6,501 nucleotides of DNA from an uncultured Lachnospiraceae bacterium (GTDB lineage: Bacteria > Bacillota > Clostridia > Lachnospirales > Lachnospiraceae). A program made the position numbers and the translations under genes. Positions 1-6,456 of the stretch are shown piece by piece (the stretch's first letter is position 1; the number at the start of each line of letters is the position of its first letter). The stretch covers positions 1-6,501 of the forward strand of contig CAMQOJ010000252.1 of the NCBI GenBank assembly GCA_947003375.1. The letters are read 5' to 3'. The notes under the pieces were generated by a model. It made no database searches and was not told where the DNA came from. It saw nothing but the letters and a program-made list of their open reading frames with translations.

Positions 1-43
1 GCTAGGCCGTGAATTGTAACCAATTTCCCATAAAACGCTATTA

Positions 44-183
44 TACTAGACAATAGAATCCTCTCTTGGATTCTATTGTACTAGACGATAGAATCCTCTC
101 TTGGATTCTATTGTACTAGACGATAGAATCCTGTCTTGGATTCTATTGTACTAGACGATAGAATCCTGTCTTGGATTCTATTG
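44..183. repeat. Four tandem copies of a 35-bp palindromic unit
   Basis: Four head-to-tail copies of exactly 35 bp lie at 44-78, 79-113, 114-148 and 149-183. Each begins TACTAGAC and ends GGATTCTATTG. Copies 3 and 4 are identical. Copy 2 differs from them by one base in the loop (CCTCTC against CCTGTC), and copy 1 has a further A for G (GACAATAG). Within each copy, C(A/G)ATAGAATCC and GGATTCTATTG form an 11-bp inverted repeat around a 6-nt loop. It is perfect in copy 1 and has one G.T wobble in the others. Neighbouring copies can also pair across the junction around TACTAGA. The result is eight alternating half-sites every 17-18 bp. There are no unique spacers, so this is not a CRISPR array, and no T-tract follows, so these are not standard terminators. 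Tandem operators or a structured leader RNA are both possible; the function is unknown. Confidence 0.93.
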
Positions 184-209
184 TACAGTTTGCTTCTAAA
201 TAATATAAC
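181..209 (+). promoter_or_regulatory. Candidate promoter for the two-component operon
   Basis: A TATAAC hexamer at 204-209 matches five of six bases of the sigma-A -10 consensus. It lies 17 bp downstream of TTGTAC (181-186), a weak -35 sharing only the TTG. The -35 overlaps the last bases of the fourth 35-bp repeat, so a protein bound to the array would sit directly against RNA polymerase. The start site would fall near 215, giving a leader of about 45 nt before the regulator gene. This is inferred from sequence alone. An alternative upstream pair, TTGTAA (14-19) and TATTAT (39-44), has a poor 19-bp spacing but would place the whole hairpin array in the transcript. Confidence 0.4.
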
Positions 210-258
210 GCTTAATAAGCTGGACAGACAAAGTATTTACGAACCGGAGGAGACAGAC

Positions 259-960
259 ATGGATATGGGAACCGGAAACGGGACGAGCTACAGGCTCCTA
301 TTGGTGGAAGACGATTCCGTCATCGCAGGAGAGATGAAGCGCCATCTGGAGAGATGGGGCTATGAGGTCGTCTGCGCGGAGGACTTCGGCAATGTGCTGG
401 GGACATTTGCAGCCTGCTCCCCCCACCTGGTGCTGATGGACATCGGCCTGCCCTTTTACAACGGCTATTATTGGTGTGCCCAGATCCGGCAGATTTCCAA
501 GGTGCCCATCATCTTCGTCTCCTCCGCCAGCGACAACATGAACATTGTCATGGCCGTGAACATGGGCGGGGACGATTTTGTGACCAAGCCCTTCGAGCCC
601 GAGGTGCTCTCCGCCAAGGTACAGGCCATGCTCCGGCGCACCTATGCCTTCCGGGAGCCCACCAACATCATGGAATGCCATGGCCTGATTCTGGATCTGA
701 CGGATGCCTCCCTGTTGGTGAACGGCGAAAAGCTGGAGCTGACGAAAAACGAGTTTAAAATCCTGCAGCTTTTATTTGAAAACGCCGGGCAGACCGTGTC
801 CCGGGAGGCCATCATGAAGCGTCTCTGGGACAATGACTGCTTCGTAGACGACAACACCCTCACCGTGAACATGACAAGGCTGCGCAAAAAGCTGGAGGGC
901 GCAGGGGCCAATCTGCCCATTCAGACAAAAAAAGGCCTTGGCTACCAGATTGGAGGCTGA
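259..960 (+). CDS. BceR-like OmpR/PhoB-family response regulator
   Basis: This is the cytoplasmic DNA-binding regulator of a two-component system, 233 residues, normal for the family. The receiver domain spans about residues 11-128, with the acidic pocket E17-D18-D19, phosphoacceptor D61 in LVLMDIGLP, switch residue S88 and conserved K110 in TKPF. The YNGYYWC...IRQIS stretch followed by MGGDDF is typical of the BceR subgroup. A winged-helix domain covers about 137-233, with recognition helix around DDNTLTVNMTRLRKKL and the usual C-terminal GLGYQ hairpin. The ATG at 259 is chosen because GGAGGAG (246-252) sits 6 nt before it and the receiver domain begins right after. An in-frame TTG at 136 would add 41 residues encoded partly by the repeat array and has no such site. 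The kinase gene follows after 2 nt. By family analogy it should activate the ATPase and permease genes downstream; this is inference. Confidence 0.93.
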   Translation: MDMGTGNGTSYRLLLVEDDSVIAGEMKRHLERWGYEVVCAEDFGNVLGTFAACSPHLVLMDIGLPFYNGYYWCAQIRQISKVPIIFVSSASDNMNIVMAVNMGGDDFVTKPFEPEVLSAKVQAMLRRTYAFREPTNIMECHGLILDLTDASLLVNGEKLELTKNEFKILQLLFENAGQTVSREAIMKRLWDNDCFVDDNTLTVNMTRLRKKLEGAGANLPIQTKKGLGYQIGG

Positions 961-962
961 AC

Positions 963-2033
963 ATGAGACTGTGGCTGCGCTATCTGAAAGAGAAAAAGCT
1001 TATCCTGCTGCTGTACGCCCTGACCGTATTCTTCTTCGTTGCAGTGGGAAGCCTCTACCATATTGAAAACCTGGAAAAACTCCTGTATGCCGCCCTGCTG
1101 ACCTTCATGGCCTGGTGCCTGGCCCTGCTCTGGGAGGGCATAGGGTATGTACGGAAAAGCCGGCAGCTGGAGAAGGCCTTCCACCATTTTGCGCACAGCG
1201 GGGAGCTGCTGTTCGACGAGGCCGAAGGCCAGCTCCTGCAGGAGGCGGAGGGCGACATCGAAGCCGCGGAGAGCCTTCATGGGGCACAGCGCCTCCTCCT
1301 GTCCCTGGTCTGCCAATCCCACCGGGAGGAGCAGCGACTCTGGGAGGCGAAAGCCGCAGAGCGGGCCGACTATTATATGATGTGGACCCACCAGATCAAG
1401 ACCCCCATCTCCGCCATCCGGCTGCTGGACAAATCAAAGCTTCAGGACAGGGATGCTTTCCTGCTGAAGGAGGAGCTGTTCCGGATCGAGCAGTACGCGG
1501 AGATGGTGCTGACCTTCCAGAGGCTGGAGAGCATCTCCTCCGACCTGGTGTTGGAAAGACACGACCTGTACGTCCTGGTAAAGCAGGCCGTCAGGAAATA
1601 TGCCCTGTCCTTCATCAACAAATCCCTAAGCTTGGAATTGCCTTCATCGGAATCGGGGGATTTCATCCCATGGCAGATTCTGACGGACGAAAAATGGTTC
1701 GTCTTCTGCCTGGAGCAGCTCCTGTCCAACAGCATCAAGTACACCAACAGGGGCGGCATCTCCGTCAACGCCTGGGCGGAGGGGGAGCGGGTGATGCTCT
1801 CCATCGAAGACACCGGCATAGGCATCCGCGCGGAGGACCTACCCCGCATCTTCGAAAAGGGCTTCACGGGCTATAACGGCAGGCTGGACAAGAAATCCAC
1901 CGGCATCGGCCTGTACCTGTGCCGCCAGGTCTTCACCCATCTGAACGTGACCATACGGGCGGAAAGCCAGGAGGGCCAGGGCACCCGAATCATCCTGGGG
2001 ATTCCAAATGCCGAAAAGAGCCTAGGGCCATAA
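963..2033 (+). CDS. BceS-like intramembrane-sensing histidine kinase
   Basis: This 356-residue membrane kinase is expected to phosphorylate the regulator encoded just upstream. Two hydrophobic helices, about residues 13-31 and 39-57, are separated by only a few residues, so there is no real extracellular sensor domain. That is the hallmark of intramembrane-sensing kinases, which in Bce modules read the state of the partner ABC transporter. A short cytoplasmic linker leads to the dimerisation helix, with phosphoacceptor H143 in MMWTHQIKTPISAIRLL, a motif typical of the BceS group. The ATPase domain shows the N box (N256 in LLSNSIKYT), G1 box D283-T-G-I-G-I and G2 box STGIGLYL (312-319). The start ATG is 2 nt after the regulator's stop, and its GGAGG (952-956) lies inside the end of that gene, indicating translational coupling. 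No key residue is missing. Confidence 0.93.
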   Translation: MRLWLRYLKEKKLILLLYALTVFFFVAVGSLYHIENLEKLLYAALLTFMAWCLALLWEGIGYVRKSRQLEKAFHHFAHSGELLFDEAEGQLLQEAEGDIEAAESLHGAQRLLLSLVCQSHREEQRLWEAKAAERADYYMMWTHQIKTPISAIRLLDKSKLQDRDAFLLKEELFRIEQYAEMVLTFQRLESISSDLVLERHDLYVLVKQAVRKYALSFINKSLSLELPSSESGDFIPWQILTDEKWFVFCLEQLLSNSIKYTNRGGISVNAWAEGERVMLSIEDTGIGIRAEDLPRIFEKGFTGYNGRLDKKSTGIGLYLCRQVFTHLNVTIRAESQEGQGTRIILGIPNAEKSLGP

Positions 2034-2065
2034 GACATGCGGAAGGCTGCCCGCTAAGCTTGCAA

Positions 2066-2136
2066 AAATGTAAGGATGCAAAAAGGAAATGTAAGGATGT
2101 TCGATGGCATTCCATTTCCTTTTTTTGTATCCTTAT
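2066..2136 (+). terminator. Long hairpin with T-tract after the kinase gene
   Basis: AAAAAGGAAATG (2080-2091) pairs with CATTTCCTTTTT (2113-2124) around a 21-nt loop; the full T-run is 2120-2126. After a 2-nt bulge the stem continues: 2070-2079 pairs with 2127-2136 over ten pairs, two of them G.T. The stem totals about 22 bp. The A-tract and T-tract sit inside the stem, so it could terminate kinase transcription weakly, and possibly in either direction. A 13-bp direct repeat, AAATGTAAGGATG at 2066-2078 and 2087-2099, means either copy of TAAGGAT can pair with ATCCTTA (2129-2135), giving alternative folds. The hairpin is seen directly; terminator or attenuator activity is inferred. Confidence 0.5.
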
Positions 2137-2137
2137 C

Positions 2138-2171
2138 TTGTGATGAAGAGCTGTACAACAGTTCATCACGA
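2138..2171. promoter_or_regulatory. Inverted repeat, candidate operator of the transporter genes
   Basis: GTGATGAA (2140-2147) and TTCATCAC (2162-2169) are perfect 8-bp inverted arms. Between them CTGT (2151-2154) and ACAG (2158-2161) form a second nested pair around ACA, with a 3-nt GAG bulge. The element lies 35 nt upstream of the ATPase start codon. In Bce-type modules the regulator binds an inverted repeat just upstream of a transporter promoter with a poor -35, so this is the best operator candidate here. I see no strong -10/-35 pair nearby; TACAAC (2154-2159) is the nearest -10-like hexamer. The element does not resemble the 35-bp repeats beyond a shared TGTAC. It could instead be an RNA hairpin in the transporter leader. 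Confidence 0.4.
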
Positions 2172-2203
2172 AGCAAACAGAAGGCACAAGGAGGACGCAT
2201 CAT

Positions 2204-2989
2204 ATGTCATTGCTGGAAGTGAAAAATCTAAAGAAAGTATATACCACCCGCCTGGGCGGCAACAAGGTACAGGCGCTGGACAACGTGAACTTCTCCGTGG
2301 AACAGGGAGAATATGTGGCCATCATGGGAGAGTCCGGCTCGGGTAAGACCACCCTGCTGAACATCATGGCATCCCTGGACAGGCCCACCGCCGGGCAGGT
2401 GATCCTGTCGGGCAGGGACATGGCGGAAATCAGGCAGAAGGACCTCTGCGCTTTCCGCCGGGACAACCTGGGCTTCGTCTTCCAGGACTTCAACCTCCTG
2501 GACACCCTTTCCCTGCGGGACAACATCTACCTGCCACTGGTGCTGGCAGGCAGCGACTACGGCCAGATGGAGACGCGCCTGGCCCCTCTGGCCGGTAAGC
2601 TTGGCATCGCGGAGCTTTTGGAGAAATACCCCTATGAGGTCTCCGGCGGCCAGAAGCAGCGGGCCGCGGTGGCCCGGGCGCTGATTACGGATCCCCAGAT
2701 CGTGCTGGCGGACGAGCCCACCGGCGCGCTGGACTCCAAGGCCTCCGCCAGGCTGTTGGACATCTTTTCCGAGGTGAACGCGGAGGGCCAGACCATCCTC
2801 ATGGTGACCCACAGCACCCAGGCCGCCAGCCGGGCCGGGCGGGTGCTCTTCATCAAGGACGGCGTAATCTTCAACCAGATTTACAGAGGCCGGCTTTCGG
2901 ACGACGAGATGTACCAGAAGATATCGGACACGCTGACCGTACTGCACACGGAGAGCAGGCACGCGCAGCGATTTGAACAGGAGGCATAA
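2204..2989 (+). CDS. BceA-like ABC transporter ATP-binding protein
   Basis: This 261-residue cytoplasmic ATPase belongs to the MacB/LolD/BceA branch and should power the permease encoded next to it. All motifs are intact: Walker A GESGSGKTT (K48), Q-loop Q94 in FVFQDFNLL, signature VSGGQKQR (146-153), Walker B VLADEP with catalytic E171, D-loop GALD, and switch H203 in MVTHS. A C-terminal tail of about 40 residues after the core (RGRLSDDEMYQKI and onward) is usual for BceA-type proteins. The ATG at 2204 has AAGGAGG (2188-2194) 9 nt upstream. The permease ATG follows one base after the stop. In characterised modules the complex confers resistance to cell-wall-active peptides such as bacitracin or lantibiotics and signals to the kinase. 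The specific substrate here is unknown. The LolD/MacB exporter alternative is less likely given the kinase and permease partners. Confidence 0.93.
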   Translation: MSLLEVKNLKKVYTTRLGGNKVQALDNVNFSVEQGEYVAIMGESGSGKTTLLNIMASLDRPTAGQVILSGRDMAEIRQKDLCAFRRDNLGFVFQDFNLLDTLSLRDNIYLPLVLAGSDYGQMETRLAPLAGKLGIAELLEKYPYEVSGGQKQRAAVARALITDPQIVLADEPTGALDSKASARLLDIFSEVNAEGQTILMVTHSTQAASRAGRVLFIKDGVIFNQIYRGRLSDDEMYQKISDTLTVLHTESRHAQRFEQEA

Positions 2990-2990
2990 T

Positions 2991-4991
2991 ATGACCACAG
3001 CAAGAAAAAGACCCGCCAGCCTGCTGCCCAGGATGGCAGTCTCCAACATCCGCAAGAATACCACTACCTACCTGCCCTACATCGGCATCAGCACCTTTGC
3101 CATGTTCACCTACTTCGTCTTTGACCTGATACTGAAGAACGATATCATGTACAACCTGCCCAAGGGCGTCTATACCCTGATACTGGTCAACATAGGCTTC
3201 TGGCTGCTGGGGATCATCATGGTGCCCTTCCTCTATTACACCAACAGCTTCCTGATCAAGCGGCGCAAGAAGGAGCTGGGCCTGTACAGCATGCTGGGGC
3301 TGGAGAAGAAGCACATCGGCATCATGATGTTCTGGGAGAGCCTGATTGTCTATGCCTGCGTGATGGCAGGGGCCATCGTCCTGGGGCTGGTTTTCTCCCG
3401 GCTGATCTTCCTGCTGCTCCTGAACCTGGCAAAAATGCAGGTGGACGTAGAGTTCACGGTAAGCCCGAAAGCCATCACGGACAGCCTGCTGTTCTACGCC
3501 TTCATCACTGCCCTGAACCTGACCGTGAACCTGATTCAGGTAGGCAAGGCTAACCCCGTGGAGCTGATGAGCGATTCCCGGAAAGGCGAGAAGGAGCCCC
3601 GCCATATCCTGCCTCTGAGTATCATAGGTATCTTCGCCATGGCAGCGGGCTACTCTACCGCCCTCTCCTCTAAGCTCGCCGCCCAGGTCTTCATGGAGTT
3701 CTTCCTGGCCGTCTTTCTCGTCATCATAGGCACCTACTTCCTGTTCACCTCGGGAAGCATCGCCTTACTGCGCTTCCTGAAGAGACGCAAGAAGTTCTAC
3801 TACCGTCCGGAGCATTTCGTCACCGTCTCCGGCATGCTCTACCGCATGAAGAAAAATGCCGCCAGCCTGTCCAATATCTGTGTGTTCTCCACCATGGTCA
3901 TCATCACGGCGGTGTGCACTGTGGTGGTGTACCTGGATATGGATACTATCGTGAGCTCCAATTTCCGGCGCGTGTTCGAGATTACCTGCTTCGGAAATGC
4001 CGCCGCGGATGCCCCTGCCCTGCAGCAGGACGCGAAGGCTCTGGCAGAGGCGAACCATGTGGCCCTGGAGGAGGAGTTCCTCTTTGACAGCATCGAGCTG
4101 TCCACCAAAAAAGAGGGAAATTCCTTCCTGTTCTGGGACGGATCGGGCAATATGTACACGGAGATGGAAATCGTACTGCTGATGACCCAGGACGAATATG
4201 AGCTGATGACAGGGACATCTGCCGCATTGGCTTCGGATGAGGCCCTCATCTACAGCAGCGGCCCGGATTTCGCCATGGATACTATCTGTTTCGAGACTTT
4301 GGAGTACCGGGTGAAAGAGGAGCTCTATGAGTGCAGCATCAGCCGGAAGACGCCCAACAGCGCCTTTAGCAACACCTATCTTGCCGTGTTGCCCGATAAG
4401 GAGCAGGTAGAAAAGGTATGCGCGGCATTCCTGGTAGACAGTGCGCAGTCCCACACCTACTTCTATGGTTTCAATGCCCAGGGGGAGGACGCGGATGTGG
4501 ACACATTCTCCGCAGCCCTGAGCCAGCGTCTGAACACGGTATCTGGCTTCGCCGGGTATAGCGACCACAGAGCCGGCATGGCAGACCAGCGGAGCATGTA
4601 CGGCGGGCTGCTGTTCATCGGCATCTTCTTCGGCCTCATCTTCCTGATCTGCCTGCTGATCATCATGTACTACAAGCAGCTCACGGAGGGCTTCGAGGAT
4701 CAGAAAAACTTTGAAGTCATGCAGCAGGTGGGGATGAGCGACAAGGAAATCCGGCGCACCATCCGGACACAGATCAGCATGGTGTTCGGGCTTCCCTTGC
4801 TTGGGGCTGTCCTCCACACAGCCGTGGGGATGCGCATGGTGTATATGCTGCTGGGGGCCATCGGCTTCTTCGAGTCCGCCCTGCTGATTGGCTGTACCGC
4901 GGCAGGCTGTCTGGTGTTCGCTATCGTGTACTGCTTCAGTTATAAAAGGACTTCCATGGCCTATTACCGGATTGTGCGGCATATGAATTGA
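2991..4991 (+). CDS. BceB-like FtsX-family ABC permease
   Basis: This 666-residue integral membrane protein matches the BceB architecture. About ten hydrophobic helices can be read: four before and two after residue 200, a seventh ending near 315, then a hydrophilic extracellular domain of about 220 residues (317-535), and three last helices starting with the GGLLFIGIFFG segment. The first FtsX-like region includes the cytoplasmic loop RRKKELGLYSMLGL (about 92-105), and its C-terminal counterpart is FEDQKNFEVMQQVGM; both are the usual ATPase contact regions. In known systems the large extracellular domain between helices 7 and 8 governs peptide recognition and signalling. ATG 2991 is preferred because AGGAGG (2979-2984) lies 6 nt before it; an upstream in-frame TTG at 2973 would lie within the ATPase gene and the ribosome binding site itself. 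Together with the ATPase it should form the resistance and sensing complex. The substrate cannot be told. Confidence 0.93.
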   Translation: MTTARKRPASLLPRMAVSNIRKNTTTYLPYIGISTFAMFTYFVFDLILKNDIMYNLPKGVYTLILVNIGFWLLGIIMVPFLYYTNSFLIKRRKKELGLYSMLGLEKKHIGIMMFWESLIVYACVMAGAIVLGLVFSRLIFLLLLNLAKMQVDVEFTVSPKAITDSLLFYAFITALNLTVNLIQVGKANPVELMSDSRKGEKEPRHILPLSIIGIFAMAAGYSTALSSKLAAQVFMEFFLAVFLVIIGTYFLFTSGSIALLRFLKRRKKFYYRPEHFVTVSGMLYRMKKNAASLSNICVFSTMVIITAVCTVVVYLDMDTIVSSNFRRVFEITCFGNAAADAPALQQDAKALAEANHVALEEEFLFDSIELSTKKEGNSFLFWDGSGNMYTEMEIVLLMTQDEYELMTGTSAALASDEALIYSSGPDFAMDTICFETLEYRVKEELYECSISRKTPNSAFSNTYLAVLPDKEQVEKVCAAFLVDSAQSHTYFYGFNAQGEDADVDTFSAALSQRLNTVSGFAGYSDHRAGMADQRSMYGGLLFIGIFFGLIFLICLLIIMYYKQLTEGFEDQKNFEVMQQVGMSDKEIRRTIRTQISMVFGLPLLGAVLHTAVGMRMVYMLLGAIGFFESALLIGCTAAGCLVFAIVYCFSYKRTSMAYYRIVRHMN

Positions 4992-5016
4992 GGATTCCAT
5001 ACACGGAGAGACAAGC

Positions 5017-5060
5017 GGGGCTGAACACATGGTGTTCGGCCCCTACTCATAGCTTTTTCT
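5017..5060 (+). terminator. Hairpin between convergent genes
   Basis: GGGGCTGAACAC (5017-5028) and GTGTTCGGCCCC (5032-5043) form a 12-bp GC-rich stem with a 3-nt loop. On the + strand the only imperfection is one G.U wobble; on the - strand that pair becomes a C-A mismatch, so the structure fits + strand RNA better. A five-T run follows at 5054-5058, and AAGC (5013-5016) could also pair with GCTT (5052-5055), bulging out 5044-5051. The 8-10 nt gap to the T-run makes it a non-ideal intrinsic terminator. Its position 25 nt after the permease stop and downstream of the convergent rhamnosidase gene supports a termination role. Confidence 0.6.
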
Positions 5061-5144
5061 ATACCCGTCCAGGCGCTCCTCCAGATGCCCTTTCGTGTCC
5101 ATGACCATATCCAAAGTCTTCCCTTCCGTCCTATATCCGGACAT
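5043..5144 (-). CDS. Possible 33-residue small ORF after the rhamnosidase gene
   Basis: An ATG at 5144 opens a 33-codon frame ending in TAG (5045-5043). It would encode a highly charged peptide running from MSGYRTEGK to GYRKSYE. GGAG (5157-5154) lies 9 nt upstream. About two thirds of third codon positions are G or C. The frame is the same as that of the rhamnosidase, and no stop occurs between that gene's TAG (5201-5199) and this ATG, so the whole 51-codon stretch could also be a former C-terminal extension. I do not recognise the peptide. An open frame this short is easily produced by chance in GC-rich DNA, and its end abuts the terminator hairpin. Confidence 0.2.
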   Translation of the reverse strand: MSGYRTEGKTLDMVMDTKGHLEERLDGYRKSYE

Positions 5145-5198
5145 ATTCCTGCTCTCCAGGCATGCCCATCTGTCCAGCGGAACTGTATGTTCCAAATT

Positions 5199-6456
5199 CT
5201 ACAGGCAATGTTTCCCGGCCCACAGCTTCTTCTGCCGTCCATCCGGCAGGATTACCTCTGCCTCAGCGCCCGCAGGAATCTCTATCTCATAGGCTATCTT
5301 CTCCTCCTCATACCGCCAGCCGCTGACAATCTCCCCCACCGGGGACAGGTAAGATGCCTTTGCGTACTGTAACGATTCATGGGGCGTTGGCTGTATGACG
5401 ATCCGCCCCTGCTCCAGCCGGATGCCGCAGACCCCGGAGAAGAGCCAGCCGCAGACAGCCCCATAGGAATAATGGTTCAGGGAGGCCTTGCCGTCCCATG
5501 TCTCCCAGATGGTGGTGGCTCCTTTCTTCACCGCATAGAGCCAGCTTGGCATGGTGTCCTGGAGCAGCAGCCTGTACGCCGTCTCTATGTAGCCATGCTC
5601 CGCCAGCACCCCGCAGAGGAAAGGCGTGGAGAGGAAGCCTGTGTTCAGGTGATAGCCGGCATTTATCACCAGTTCATTCAAGCCGGCTGCCGCCTGGCGC
5701 TTCTCCTCCTGGTCCAGCAAGTCAAAGGAAATGGCGCGCACATATTCCGCCTGCCTGTCAGACCGGAGCCTACCCTCCTCCATTGCCAGATGGCGGAACG
5801 CGCCTTTCGCTTTTTCGGAAATTTCTTCATATCTGAACGCATCCTCCTCTTTCCCCAGGATACCCGCAATCTCAGCCAGCATCTGGCCGGATCTGGCGAA
5901 GTAGGCCGTAGCCACCTTGCCCTGGGGCCTGCCCATCACCGAAGTGCTCTCCACATCCGGCTCGCACCACTCGCCGTAGTCTACACCTGTCTCGATGGCA
6001 TAGTCGGCGTAGGGGTTCGGGATAGGCGCCTCCTTTGTCGCCCCATTGCTACTGGCTTTTGCGTTCATCGGATCCTTGCCGCCTGTCTGCCGGAATTTCT
6101 CCATCATCTCCGCCAGCTTCTCCCTGGGCATGCTGGCCACCACGGCACGGTACTCTTCCGGTACCTGGGTCAAGTCCATGGGCATTCCTGCAGCGGCAGG
6201 AGGCTCTCCTTGCGGCTGGGCCGGATTCGCGGACATCCTGACAGCCTGAGCCTTTTCCGGTTTCTGCTCCGGATTCGCGGACATCCTGACGTCCTCGGCT
6301 CGATGCTCCTCTGGCATCTGCGGCATTGGCGGCTGGGCCTGAGGGTACTGCGCCTCTGTCCCCTGCTGCCCTTCCTTCCCCGCACGGCTCTCCAGATAAG
6401 CGAACCATCTGCGCATCATATCGTAATTCTCCTCCAGGATTCGCACATCCCCATAC
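5199..6456 (-). CDS. Alpha-L-rhamnosidase (GH78), C-terminal part, cut by contig end
   Basis: About 418 genome-encoded residues remain of a GH78 enzyme that removes terminal L-rhamnose from plant or microbial glycans; full-length members are usually about 800-1100 residues, so the N-terminal domains are missing. Recognisable parts in order: YGDVRILEENYDMMRRWFAYL helix of the (alpha/alpha)6 barrel, GVDYGEWCEPD, QGKVATAYFARSG, LNTGFLSTPFLCGVLAEHGY, AYRLLLQDTMPSWLYAVKKGATTIWETWDG with the expected catalytic Glu (codon 5502-5504), LNHYSYGAVCGWL, and a C-terminal beta-sandwich from about IVIQPTPHESLQYAKASY to the stop. Two oddities: a Pro/Gln/Ala-rich insert of roughly 118 residues (about 6024-6377) after the first helix, and a shortened loop after WETWDG. 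It is convergent with the permease and unrelated to it in function. No signal peptide can be assessed. The first six codons of any longer model (MCIRDR) come from adapter sequence. Confidence 0.88.
6221..6290 (-). repeat. 22-bp direct repeat pair inside the rhamnosidase insert
   Basis: Two identical 22-bp copies lie at 6221-6242 and 6269-6290, starting CCGGATTCGCGG and ending ATCCTGAC on the + strand. They are offset by 48 bp, exactly 16 codons, and on the coding strand each encodes VRMSANP. The encoded segments are VRMSANPEQKPEKAQA followed by VRMSANPAQPQGEPPA. Identity at the DNA level with divergence right outside suggests a recent in-frame duplication, or two insertions of a short mobile or dispersed coding repeat. 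Confidence 0.85.

Noticed and set aside
44..183. CRISPR array
   Set aside because: The units are directly abutting with no unique spacers, and no cas genes are present.
136..258. N-terminal extension of the response regulator from a TTG at 136
   Set aside because: It would translate part of the hairpin repeats, has no ribosome binding site, and the ATG at 259 has GGAGGAG 6 nt upstream with the receiver domain starting just after.
1115..1876. 253-codon + strand frame overlapping the kinase gene
   Set aside because: It is an out-of-frame shadow rich in Pro, Gly and Arg; the kinase frame carries every conserved box.
2034..2203. Riboswitch or small gene in the kinase-transporter gap
   Set aside because: No known riboswitch core was recognised and no open frame has a ribosome binding site; only hairpins are visible.
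2228..3605. Long - strand open frames opposite the ATPase and permease
   Set aside because: Their translations have no family features and lie opposite genes whose motifs are all intact.
3765..5030. 421-codon open frame on the - strand opposite the permease
   Set aside because: It is a shadow of the GC-rich permease gene: His/Gln-rich composition, no recognisable domain, and it runs across the terminator hairpin.
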